From NCBI GenBank assembly GCA_002261195.1, contig MVBO01000025.1, forward strand, positions 1 through 64,000: a DNA stretch of 64,000 nt. Direction: 5' to 3'. Origin of the DNA: Bifiguratus adelaidae. Lineage: Eukaryota > Mucoromycota > Endogonomycetes > Endogonales. Position numbers and translations under genes: made by a program. Positions 35,659-45,665 of this stretch are shown here, piece after piece. Each line of letters starts with the position of its first letter. Position 1 is the stretch's first letter. A model generated the notes under the pieces. That model ran no database searches and had not been told where the DNA came from. It saw only the letters and a list, made by a program, of their open reading frames with translations.

Positions 35659-36155
35659 GATGGCTAGGTATGCGCGCAAAGACAAGATGTGAAAATAGGA
35701 GGAGTGTGCCTTTTTGTGCTACAATTTGATTGGCTGAGGGACAAACAGGGCCTTTCAACGGGGTAACGATGTTGAGCAGGAGGCAGCGCAATTGAAACTG
35801 GCAGCGTCGCATCAGAGACACGTTCAGGAAAATACTTGTCCTGCAGTCTGATAATAGCTCATGTGGCAGTACCTTTGCAGCCGTAACATCTGATCCTCTT
35901 ATCATGTTTAGGATACGCACAATGTCGGGTGTCATGGTGAAGAGATAGAAGCGTTCGTTGTCTGATCTACATCTAAGCCCAATCCATCTTCATGCGTCTA
36001 CATAACCCGTCGTGCCTCAAAGCGGTGTGCCCGCGAGAACAAACAATTGTGAACTGATAAGGGAATTTTCCCAGGCAATTTTAGGTTATCACGCACCGAG
36101 TGAGCGGGGAAGCGAAGCTATATAAGCGCCCTGGTACCATCCACCTTTATTAAGC
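35659..36155. promoter_or_regulatory. divergent promoter region between septin and M20 hydrolase; TATA at 36119-36125
   Basis: Nearly 500 bp between divergent start codons. A TATATAA box lies 31 bp before the hydrolase ATG. A minus-strand ORF at 35633-35935 overlaps the septin start and resembles no family; I regard it as chance. Confidence 0.5.
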
Positions 36156-37601
36156 ATGCCTAGTATTTTGGATATATCTACGTCTGCTGTCAAGGAGGTA
36201 GAAGCTGACTTGCGAAAGATCTCGCTTGAGGTGTGTAGGCGTGTAACTCTATTGGGCCATCTAACAAATATAGCTCCATGCCAATCCCGAGCTCGGGTTG
36301 GAAGAGGTTTTCGCTCACAAAATCATGACGAATTATATGGAATCACGAGGGTTCGAAGTAACGCGAAGTGCTGGAGGCATTGGTACCGCGTTCTTGGCCA
36401 AGTACTCACAAGGAAGCGGTGGCAGAACAATGGGTATTTGCTCAGAGTAAGTCGGCATGTGAAAGCTGCATCGTTGCTCATCATCACACTAGATTCGACG
36501 CACTTCCAGGAATTGGACATGCTTGCGGTCACAATCTGATTGCCATTGCTGGCATGGGTGCAGCCATTGCGGCCAAGAAATGCCTACAAGCTTCGGGCGA
36601 TTCCGGTACGGTCATCTTGTTTGGTACACCAGCAGAAGGTACGTTACTGGATGATTTGCCATAGGGTTGATCCTGATCGACGCAGAAATATACGGTGGAA
36701 AGATAATGATGTTGGAGAAGGGTTTACTCAAAGGAACGGATGCCTGCATCATGGTCCATCCAAGGTAAGGCCCAATGCCACCGATACGGTACATCGAGCT
36801 CAATCTTAGAATGTAATCCAGGAGACATCTCCTGGGTTGATGGAACCACTCTTGCACGTTCTCATGGCACGGTTGTGTTCCATGGCAAGCCATCGCATGC
36901 TGCCGCTGCTCCTTGGGACGGAATCAACGCCCTCGACGCGGCCAACCTTTCCTTGTCCGCCATTGGACTGATGCGCCAGCAATTACATCCCAACACACGA
37001 GTCCACGCCATCATCAAGAAGGGAGGATCCGCCGTGAATGGTGAGTCGATCAAACCACAGCCAAAGTAAAGTTAACCATGGTATTAGTGATCCCGGACTT
37101 GACCGAACTGGAGTTTTACTACAGAGCTGCTGATGCCAAAGGCGTCGAGACGCTGAAGGAGCGATTGATCAACGTCTTTAAAGGCACCTCTTTAGCCACA
37201 GGATGCACCCACGAGATGGAATTCGGCGAGACATATCTAGAGCTCGTCCAGAACAAAGCATTAGGAGCCGTGTTCAAGCAATACGGCAATCAAGTGGGCA
37301 TGAACACCAAGTTTGTGTCTGAAGGTCCGGAGCGAGGCGGCTCCGGCGCGTCTACTGATTTCGGAAACATTGGCTATGTAATGCCGTCTCTACACCCTAC
37401 TATCCCTATTGGCGGGAAGGCTGCTCCACACACCCGTGAATTTGCCTCCTTCACGGGCACAGAACACGGATTGGATATAGCGATCAAGGGTGCTATCACC
37501 ATGGCTGCTGTGCCTACGAAGTCCTTACTCAGGATGATCTGTTCGCTTCCATGCAGCAGGAGTTCAAGGCTTGGAAGAAGAACATTGCCGAGACTGCATG
37601 A
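36156..37601 (+). pseudogene. M20-family amidohydrolase (PM20D2/ACY1L2-like), apparently frameshifted
   Basis: Metallo-amidohydrolase of the M20D group (PM20D2-like dipeptidase/aminoacylase). Exons joined by about 43-50-nt introns give ISLELHANPELGLEEVFAHK, GICSEFDALPGIGHACGHNL (metal site DALPGxGHACGHN), FGTPAEE, GTVVFHGKPSHAAAAPWDGI, GGSAVNVIPDLTELEFYYRA and GSGASTDFGNIGYVMP. Two places break the frame. At about 37510 the sequence GCTGTGCC lacks one base, so AITMAAV is separated from YEVLTQDDLFASMQQEF … KNIAETA (stop 37599-37601). Near 36768-36820 the obvious 45-nt intron leaves the next exon one frame off, unless an odd 34-nt intron is used. Either the gene is decaying or the assembly has indels. 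The metal-binding residues seen are intact. Confidence 0.65.
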
Positions 37602-37698
37602 GGATGTATACCCACATAAAACAATTCAGAATGTAGATAGTGTGTTGAGGGTAGAAACTGTTACTTTTATTGGCAATAGTTGCTACATCAGCCTAAGT

Positions 37699-39010
37699 TT
37701 AAGCAGAGTGCAATTGCTCCAAGAAAGACTCAGAGGCAACGTTAGCCTCCTTAGCCTTCTTCTTCTCGGCCTTCTTGCCAACGGTCTTAGCCTCGTGACG
37801 ACGGACGGTGGCAGCATAAGGGTTGAGACGAACAAGGACGGCAGTGTTGCGGAGAGGGTTCTTCTTTTGGGTGAAAGGACGCTTGGCGTTCTTAGGACCG
37901 GCAGGCTTGACGATGGATTGGATTTCATCAGAGTTGATGAGGCGGGTAACATCAGCGTTGGAGATGATGTGGGAAGGAAGAACATAGTCCTTCTTGAGAG
38001 TGGAGCCGGTCTCGTAGGTACCGTAAAGCTCATCCAAGAGCTTGAAGGCAGACTCGGTCCAGATGATGAAACGTCCCAAGTGACCACCAGGAGCAAGTTG
38101 CAACAAATTCAAGTGACGAACGTTGGTAACTTCAACACCAGGGATGTTGCGGAAGGCCTTGACAAGACCGTTGTCCTCAGCGTAGACAACAAGAGGACCA
38201 CGGCGTTGACGGTAGCGACGGTTTCGGAGCTTGCCCTTACCAGCACGGAGCTTGCGAGAGTTAGAAACCTTGACAACGTCACGGTAGGCGTTGAGGGACT
38301 CAAGGAAAGCGACGGCTTCCTTGGTCTTGACAAAAGATTGAGCGGCATCGGAGACAACCAAAGGAACTTCCTCAATCTGCTCAATTCTGTGACCGCGAGC
38401 AAGGACCAATGAAGGCAGAGCGGACGCGGCCAAGGCAGAAACAGTAGCGAAACGCTTCTGGTTCAAGTTTGTCTTGACGTGCCATTTTCTCCAGGTCTTG
38501 GTAGGAGCGAACATACGACCACCACGGCACATGTTACCGAAAGCGGCTTGACCAGCACGGTGAGTACCGCTGCCAGAAACACGAGGAATACGGGCGACGG
38601 CACGACCGGTACCCCAGGACTCAGCGGATGTCTGATGACCAGCCTTCTCGGAGACGGCATAAGCTTGTCTCTTATTCTTGGCAACGTTGGTGTGGACAGC
38701 GTTGACGATATCAGGGCGGATAGGAGCCTTGAACACGGCAGGCAAAGTAACGGTGCCAGCGGCTCCGTCCTTGGCGTAAACGTTGATCACAGGTCTGGCG
38801 GCGGCAGCAGACTATCAAAGCAGAGCGTTAGCTGGAACGTTGTTGAGAATACACTCCTGATGAGCTTGATCTTGGTCCGGTGGCTTATACAAGCAATCCA
38901 GACAGCATCCGCCCGTCCATCCATCCATCATTCACAGACATCGCATCCATGAGACGACTAGTCATAAAACCCTCTCCCGTCCGCCTCTCCAATGCCATGA
39001 TACTCACCAT
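37699..39010 (-). CDS. RPL4: 60S ribosomal protein L4 (uL4)
   Basis: Large-subunit ribosomal protein uL4, whose loop lines the exit tunnel. Exon 1 is only the ATG (39008-39010), directly followed by a GTGAGT donor and a 196-nt intron. Exon 2 (38811-37699) encodes [16 protein letters not shown], then [57 protein letters not shown] and [17 protein letters not shown]. It ends in a Lys/Ala-rich eukaryotic tail ([13 protein letters not shown]). The length is 371 residues, normal for eukaryotic L4. Codon use is strongly biased, like EFL. A minus-strand AATAAA is about 30 bp past the stop. It converges with the M20 gene. Confidence 0.95.
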
Positions 39011-39458
39011 CTTGTAGTATAAGTAGGGATATAACCGGAAGGGAAAAGGAAGGATACTCTTCGAATGCTCCCATGTTTTGGCACATCCAATGTCGATCAC
39101 GTGATTTTGAATTTTGGGCAATCTCGAGGTCCTTTAGTGGTCTTGGATTGATGAATAGCAGCTTGTGTCGCGTCAGCTACTTCTGAGCTGCATAAAGCCA
39201 TGGACAGATGCAGAATGGCCATGTGACGCGAGAAGGTTCTAATGGATGTTGATTGTTATTGGTGTATTTTATACGCAAATTGTGAACGATACAATCATAC
39301 TCCGCAGAGCCAGCGTAGGTGGACTCCAATTGCTGTACGTCGAGCGTCGTCTATGGCAGATAAAGTGTGAATGATGTATCTTGGTCTCCTATAGCTACAT
39401 AAAAGGGGTTGCCCAATCTGACGAAAATAGGTCGTGGAGATGATGCGATGCAGTAAGG
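39011..39458. other. intergenic region upstream of RPL4
   Basis: About 450 bp between the stop of the membrane protein and the RPL4 start codon, both on the minus strand. It presumably contains the RPL4 promoter. I see no further gene. Confidence 0.4.
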
Positions 39459-41178
39459 TCACGCGAAATTGAGTTTCAGAAGCGCCAGCAGCATATCTTG
39501 CATGACATGCACCATCACACAGGTGAATGCGACCATCATCTCGGGATACTGCTTGAAATCATTGACGGCTTCTTTGGTTATGTGACGTCTAAAGGCAAGG
39601 CGGAAGATTAATCTGGTGATGAAGGAGGATATTAGTTCGGAGAGCCAGACGCCAAGTGAAGCGAGAAAGGTGAGCTGATAGGTGTATGGATTTCCTTCGG
39701 TATTGACATCGTCAAAGCGGAAATAGGGATATGCTGGCAGGTTGGGACCAAAGTGGATGACGTTCAGCCAACACAGAAAGCCGAGCATGGTCACGTTTTC
39801 TGCAAGATTGCGCAGGTAGAAGGAGCGACCAATCTTCTTTTGATACTGTTCGTAGGTCAAGGTTGTGCCGAAATAGGTCACAATGCTGTACACGAGATTC
39901 GTCATGGTGATCGGGTAGAATATACAGACCCACAGACTGGATCCAACTTGAATTAGAACGAACTGGTCAATGGATCGTAAGCGGGCGAAGAGGTTGCGGT
40001 AAAAGATGAAGTAAATCATGAAAAAGTAGAGTTTGAAAATGGATGCGATGGGGTATGAACGAATCTTGACTTCGATGATCCAATCAGTGATGAGATCCAG
40101 AAAGTAAATGAAGCCGATCCAAGAGTAGACGTACACGAATGCGTCAATGGCTTTGTGAGGAAGTGTCGAGAGAAAGAGATACGCATATCCTTCTCCTGCC
40201 ACAAGAGCGAGCAGAGCGATGAATAATGCTAGACAGAACCATAAAAACCGTCGATAGGATGCAGGTATACGACGATCGCTGATTATGGAAAACGTCTTTT
40301 GTGCCGGTGTAAGCGAATGTCTATAACGGTTTCTGCTTTGACTCTGTATGATGCCGAAGGCGACACAAAGCGGCATGGACATGGTGAGAAAGGTCAATCC
40401 GACCCACGTTAGGGTTTGTCGTGTAAGTACTTCGACGAAGAAATAAAGCACAACGCCAACACCTTCTGTAAGACTCCAAAAGAGCAAGAACGACAAGAGA
40501 CCACCGAGCGCCTTTGGCCACCAGTTCAGAGCGTATATCGAGAAGAGTTTAGTGACAAAGAGGAGACCGATAGCATTGTAGATGCCATAGTACCAAAACA
40601 CAAAGAACCAGAAATTGATGTCGACGGGTGAACCTGGCGTATGACTTGGAAGGTGAAATGCGCCTAAAAAACCGGCATTATTGATAAAGGAGGATTGGGG
40701 TGTAGTTGATGATGTTGTGGATGCAAACAAACTGCCGATCAGACTGGGAGAATCGTTTTCTGAGGGCTTATCGAATGGTATAGGAACCGCGCACCAGGCG
40801 ATAACCTAAAAGGTTAGACTGTGAGTATTAGAGTCTACAACGTGTCAACAACAATGAGCTTACAATGGCTACCGGTAGAAGAATAAGGTAAGCAAATCGT
40901 CCCCAAAAGCTCGCAACAATCTTTTCTACCGTCCGTCGCTTCGGACTTAGGATGCAATACCATATTGAGGTATCACCGTCCTCCCTATCATCTTCAAAAG
41001 AGCCCGAAAACGATGGATCTCTTGGTAGCGTACGCAATAAAGGTGTACGCTCGTTGCGTGCAAAGCGAAGGATATCTTCCCAATGAGGCTAACAGATATG
41101 CTTGGAACAACGTCCTCTGAGATGGCGTTCACTTACATTTATAACCTGGTCTTCTCCTTCTTCAAAAGGCTGATACAT
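39459..41178 (-). CDS. uncharacterised polytopic membrane protein (537 aa)
   Basis: Three exons: 41178-41137 (MYQPFEEGEDQVIN), 41088-40864 and 40805-39459. An N-terminal cytosolic stretch (PHWEDILRFARNERTPLLRT) precedes about nine hydrophobic segments, such as FAYLILLPVAIVVIAWCAVP, WFFVFWYYGIYNAIGLLFVT, LSFLLFWSLTEGVGVVLYFF, FLWFCLALFIALLALVAG and LGVWLSELISSFITRLIF. Charged loops between them include SDRRIPASYRRF. I do not recognise the family. Proteins of this look occur in fungi as conserved membrane proteins of unknown role. The start is the ATG at 41176-41178; upstream in-frame sequence stays open for about 16 codons, so an earlier exon is possible. It is divergent from uS3m. Confidence 0.75.
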
Positions 41179-41543
41179 GTGTATAGCATAGTCACCCGGC
41201 CAAACACGTATGGAATGCACGCTCTGCTAATGCAGTAGAGGCCAAGTTGAACGGATGCACGCGGCACACACTTTCAGGGTAAAAAGGGGGAGTGAGTTGC
41301 CAAATGTGGAAATGAGGATGCGCTTGAATGCAAAAGAGGGCCATGCTTGAGTCAAGCTTCCACCCTCACATCTCACTGCTTGTATGGTCATCCTCCACTA
41401 GACATCATGGCCTTGTTGAAAAGGCAATGCCTTCATATCATGCAGCAGTATTCCTCCAGCCTTCTGCAGCATTTTGTCGACGTCACTCGTTTTGATGCAC
41501 GTCAAAATTTTCTTTGTTGCGAGGCAGAAGGTTCCACGACTTC
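41179..41543. other. divergent intergenic region, may include an upstream uS3m exon
   Basis: About 365 bp. An ATG at about 41407 opens a basic, hydrophobic frame (MALLKRQCLHIMQQYSSSLL) ending out of frame with uS3m. With an intron from a GTCACT or similar donor it could supply a mitochondrial presequence, but the splice sites are weak. Confidence 0.3.
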
Positions 41544-42302
41544 ATGAGTAAATCATTCAAGGCGCTGTCGCTCAAGGGGCAGCAAGACTGGGCTACCTCG
41601 GTCTATTGCTTTGATCGGAATACGCGCAACAATCTGATGTGGTCACAGGACTCGGCGGCCAGGGCTGCTCTCAAACACTACTTTCAATCGCATCTTACTA
41701 CATCACCGACATTCAAACATTCTGCCAATGCCGTCCGCATTCACCTATACTACTACGCCGATCCCGCTCATGTCAACTTGTCTGCTTACCAGCTTGCCCC
41801 GCTGAAGACATTCTTGGACTCAATTTACGCTTCTACGGGGAAGCCCGTACACCTGACCTGCACACGCCTACATTATCCTTACCTCAACGCCGAAATCTTG
41901 GCGAAATATCTCGCCCTAAACGCCAACCATCATTCTTGGGGCCAGTTGACCCGCAAGTTCTTTAGAAATGTCCCCATTGCCAAGGCCCCACTAGACAATC
42001 CAGTACAATCAGTTACCAACTGGCATCACATCTTGCCCTTGATTTCCCGAGCAAAAATGACATCGGCCATTCAAGGTGTAAAGTTCCAAGTGTCCGGACG
42101 GTTATCGCGACGACGAGGTGCCTCTCGAACACAGACACTCCGAAAATCACTCGGCACCTTCCATTTCACGAGTGCAAAGAGTTTGATTGACTCGGGACGA
42201 CATACGTTTACCAACAGGAATGGTTCGATCACGGTGAAAGTATGGGTGAGCAGTGCCATCTTTGGCGCGCAAAATGCTCTCCGTAAAGCAATTCGACGAT
42301 AG
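41544..42302 (+). CDS. RPS3m: mitochondrial small-subunit ribosomal protein uS3m (rps3/VAR1 homologue), nuclear-encoded
   Basis: Mitoribosomal uS3, normally recognised in fungi as the mtDNA gene rps3 or VAR1. The 252-residue protein starts at ATG 41544 (MSKSFKALSLKGQQDW) after an in-frame stop. It has the N-terminal structural part (AVRIHLYYYADPAHVNLSAY, RLHYPYLNAEILAKYLALN). Its C-terminal domain is diagnostic: IQGVKFQVSGRLSRRRGASR, LGTFHFTSAKSLIDSG, then NGSITVKVWVSSAIFG. This is the G-[IV]-K-x-x-[IV]-SGRL…R and G[VI]KVW[IV] pattern of Var1/Rps3. It uses the standard code, has normal nuclear base composition and lies among nuclear genes with introns. It is therefore a nuclear gene rather than mtDNA; whether mtDNA still holds a copy is unknown. 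A presequence is not obvious. Confidence 0.8.
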   Translation: MSKSFKALSLKGQQDWATSVYCFDRNTRNNLMWSQDSAARAALKHYFQSHLTTSPTFKHSANAVRIHLYYYADPAHVNLSAYQLAPLKTFLDSIYASTGKPVHLTCTRLHYPYLNAEILAKYLALNANHHSWGQLTRKFFRNVPIAKAPLDNPVQSVTNWHHILPLISRAKMTSAIQGVKFQVSGRLSRRRGASRTQTLRKSLGTFHFTSAKSLIDSGRHTFTNRNGSITVKVWVSSAIFGAQNALRKAIRR

Positions 42303-42365
42303 ACGTTGTGTGTGTACTCTTATAGGCGGGGGAATAAATACACGTATACAGCAACTGTGTCGCAT

Positions 42366-43189
42366 TTAAAGCTCTTTGCCTTCCTTGCGGGCAGCAGCAA
42401 GTCTCTTCTTCTTGGTAATGGTGTTCATGTAGGTGCCAAAAGCTAAAGATATCTTGAGTACATGGAAGATTGCGTAGGAAGAGCGCACTTACTGAAGGCG
42501 ACAAGGTTGAAGAAAGGAACCCAGGTTTGGAGAGGTAAGAACTTTTGTGCAATTACCATGGTCAAGGGTGAGATTACCCACGACACCTTTTGCATCGGCA
42601 ACAAACCGCGTTTCACCGCATGTATGATTTGATCAAGAGTTCTGGCTCCAGCAATAACAGCCATAGCGGCAATGAAGACTGCATTGCATCTAAGTACGGC
42701 GCGAGTTTACAGGTAAACGACATACCAGAATTTTGAATGGGCGAGAGAATAAGGTTCTGCGCGAGAATCATCTCAACTTTGGCCCGAGTGCCTGTGCGTC
42801 CCGCGAAAGCCTTCTGGAGCTGCTCAAACAAAACGTGACCAAGAGGACCCGAGATAAGTAAACCTATATGAACGTATGAGTACTCGGGTGGCTTCTTTTT
42901 TTTCCAGCAGTTGTACCCCTCGGACAACACAACACGCTCGTTCAACAAGGCGCGGAGTCATCGGTCTCGGCTAAACTGCATCGCACTTACCATAGAGTGC
43001 CATTTGAACGGTCTTCTTGTCAATACCGGCAATAGTGCCATCACGACCTGGCGTCATTCCACTCAAACGAATTGCGCTAGCTTCCTGAAGGAAGTTGAGC
43101 GCACCAGCCGTCAAGGCCTTCGTGCGAAGTGGATGCGCCGCGAGTTGCGCGAGGTACAGTGATAGCAAGGTCTGCTTCTGGTCACTCAT
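42366..43189 (-). CDS. Mpv17/PMP22 family membrane protein (peroxisomal or mitochondrial)
   Basis: Four-helix Mpv17/PMP22 protein, a family of channel-like proteins of peroxisomes (PMP22/PXMP2) and the mitochondrial inner membrane (Sym1/Mpv17). The start is the ATG at 43187-43189 (MSDQKQTLLSLYLAQLAAHP). Family landmarks are the first helix with LRTKALTAGALNFLQEASA, GLLISGPLGHVLFEQLQKA, LAQNLILSPIQN, and the signature PLQTWVPFFNLVAFTFGTY. The C-terminus is KKRRLAAARKEGKEL. Four short introns. The second and third exons match PMP22 better than Sym1, so a peroxisomal location is slightly favoured; this is inference. Confidence 0.82.
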
Positions 43190-43391
43190 GGTGCAAGGAA
43201 GAAGCGCAATAAGGTTCAATGCCGTAATTTCACACCCGATATTGGCTTACCTGGCTTGGGAACTCAACCAAGTGGAGGCGGTGGAGATTGGCAATGTTTG
43301 CTTTGGTGCCAATTGAGATACTTGGGGGAAAAGTCATGGTTATGGGGGCATAAGGACCTATTGTACCCCATACTCGCAAGATATTCATCAA

Positions 43392-45665
43392 TTATAATAC
43401 AAGAAGAATTGCAAAGTGCTCTTCTTGAAAGGACTGAACAATGGTTGCTTTAGGTTTCTTGAGGAGAAAGACATCATCCTCATAGCCTTCGTCGTCATTG
43501 ACAAGCGTTGGTGTACTGTCGCTACTTGGTAACTGCTGATTAAGGGAAGCGGACCTTGGAAGATACCACGGTTATGGTGATCTAAGAACATCCAGCAAGG
43601 GAGTTGTGTCATCGTTGACATCAATTAAAAAGTCGCTAGGATAAGTAGATTTGATAGTATTGATGCTCTTGGCCATTCTGAGTCGATCCTGCACACTTGC
43701 ATTACCATGTCGAGGTCCTCCCCATGACCGTTGTGACCTAAGTCCGCGTCAACAACAAATCGCAAACCCTGCATGAGAGATTTACTAAGGATACATGGTA
43801 TAACAATCGGTGCAGAATTGGAACAATGGCCATATGAGCATCATGACGGGCCACAGCGCAATGACTTTGAAGCGGTGCAAGCGGAACGCCAAAAAAGCCA
43901 ATACCAGGTACGCCAGAACGGTTGGGGTAAGCGTACTGCCAATTTCTGGCGTACTGATCTCTGGCCATTCCGAGAAAGCCAATCATTGCATTCAAAAGCA
44001 TAAAGTACTGAGACATGGTTGTGGATCTCCAGGAAGCTTGGAAGCATTTGTAGATGAGTAGAGCCGGCATTTTTCACCATAATGCCATGTCCATCGGCAT
44101 GTATGAATCATTGCTGTATGCGCCGAATAGCCACTTTCTCCTTTGTTTGATAAATTGCGTGAGACTATTGGGCAGTTCTGTCTTGCATCGAGCAGACGGA
44201 CAGAAGCCGAGCGATCGTGGTGGTAACGTTTGATGTAGAAAATGTGTCAGATACCAATCTTCTCCCAGATGATTGCGATGAAAGTCAATCTATCCTCGAT
44301 TAGGTAAATCACCAAAATATATGTGAGCGACATCCAAAAGAAAACTGAAGCGATACATGGCCAATCCACCTAGAGCACAAATGATACTACCCAGCATGAC
44401 TTCAAAAGCGCAATTGATCTCTGAAATTGAGGACGCCGTTAGTCGCAGTATAACAGCAAACACAAAATGCAAATTCTCTTACCGCTCGTCACATATTCTG
44501 TATCTTGAAAAGACTCGCATGGGATTCCATCGGTTACGCCCAGACGAGATGCAGGACATGTGACCGGCAAAGACCTCTTTCTCGGGATGCATGTTGAGGC
44601 AGGTAACAAAGTTGTGGATAGTGTGCGGGTACGTGACATTGTCCGAGTCCACCCACAAGGCATAAGTGTTCCTTGGATCGTCAATGACATTGTGCCGACG
44701 AATGAAAGGATAGGTTTTGGCTTTTGGCTTGAGTAAGCCGCTTACCACCGTGTTGCCAACGATGAATAAAAACCTTGCAGCCGCGAAAGAAGAAGCTTAT
44801 GCTGAAAGGTGCACGCCCTTGTACCCGCCTCTCAGTTGTGTTGCACCTTTGCTGACGAACCAAGAGATCAAATCGCGAAATAAATCCGAATTTTCGTTTG
44901 AATCAACCGAAATGTGACATTCAAGGATAGCAGCGTACTGTGAGACCATGAGCGAATCGGCACCTTCACTTAACAGGATGTATTCTTCATTGTATACCGG
45001 CAAGATGCAAAAGACTTTGCCTGGCACATGCCAATACTGACTTGGCAGACGCTGCTCACCTAGACCGTAAAGCGCAACGCAAAGTACCATGAGTACAGCC
45101 GGCATCACCAGAAATATCGTAAACCAAATGGTGACGACCTAACAAGGCAAAGTCTACTTGAATATCCAAAAATCCAAGACATTCTGCACCTTCCCAAATG
45201 TAGAGCCGTCGATTCATCGAAATGGAGGGGGCAATGCATGTATCGGAACAAATGCCAAAAGGCCGGTTACGAAGAAGATGCGCAGAATGGGAACCACTGT
45301 CAAGATGATCAGTCGTTTCTTGCTTCTCGGCACCTGCGATTCCGGATGCCAATAAACCTGAAGCAATTCGAAACCATAGCAATACACGAAAGCCGTAATC
45401 AATTCCAGTAGGGCGACAATGATGATTCCTTCGGTGAACTTGTATGCTGAGGACTTTGTAAATTCGTTCGTGTACTTTTGGATCGTCAGTATAGCCGGAG
45501 CACCCTGTCGGTGATAATTAAGGAATGAGGGAGTGGCTAATAAGTGCAACCAAATTGCCGAGACCAAGGCTCAGGTACTGTAAAGTAAAGGATTGGAGAG
45601 GGAAAGGAAGGGCGTACCGCCAAATCTTTGCGACAGAGACAATGGACAATGAGAGATCTGGGCAT
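43392..45665 (-). CDS. chitin-synthase-like GT2 glycosyltransferase (divergent)
   Basis: Multi-exon processive GT2 enzyme. Spliced from ATG 45663-45665 (MPRSLIVHCLCRKDLA), it has several N-terminal helices (TEGIIIVALLELITAFVYCY, LTVVPILRIFFVTGLLAFVP, IFLVMPAVLMVLCVALYG). The catalytic region follows: FCILPVYNEEYILLSEGADS, ALWVDSDNVTYPHTIHNFV (DSD in place of DAD), INCAFEVMLGSIICALGG, then GEDWYLTHFLHQ and QFIKQRRKWLFGAYSND. These GED and Q(R/Q)RRW-type motifs define chitin synthase and related synthases. The GED exon joins through a 42-nt intron that would otherwise give an in-frame TAG. C-terminal helices (PTVLAYLVLAFLAFRLHRFK) precede SQRSWGGPRHGNASV, a chitin-synthase-like tail. The stop is 43574 if the last weak intron is not used, or 43392 if it is. 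The substrate is uncertain. Confidence 0.72.

Noticed and set aside
35633-35935. Minus-strand ORF overlapping the septin start
   Set aside because: No family features; it runs through the septin promoter and first exon.
37602-38412. Plus-strand continuation of the M20 ORF through RPL4
   Set aside because: The long open frame past 37510 is only the antisense of RPL4 after the frameshift; the real M20 C-terminus lies in another frame.
38812-39007. snoRNA in the RPL4 intron
   Set aside because: Only a weak C-box-like ATGATGG is present, without a paired D box or terminal stem.
44290-44340. In-frame TAG in the GT2 gene as a nonsense mutation or recoded stop
   Set aside because: A 42-nt intron with a CTAAT branch site removes it and keeps the frame into the GEDWYLT motif.
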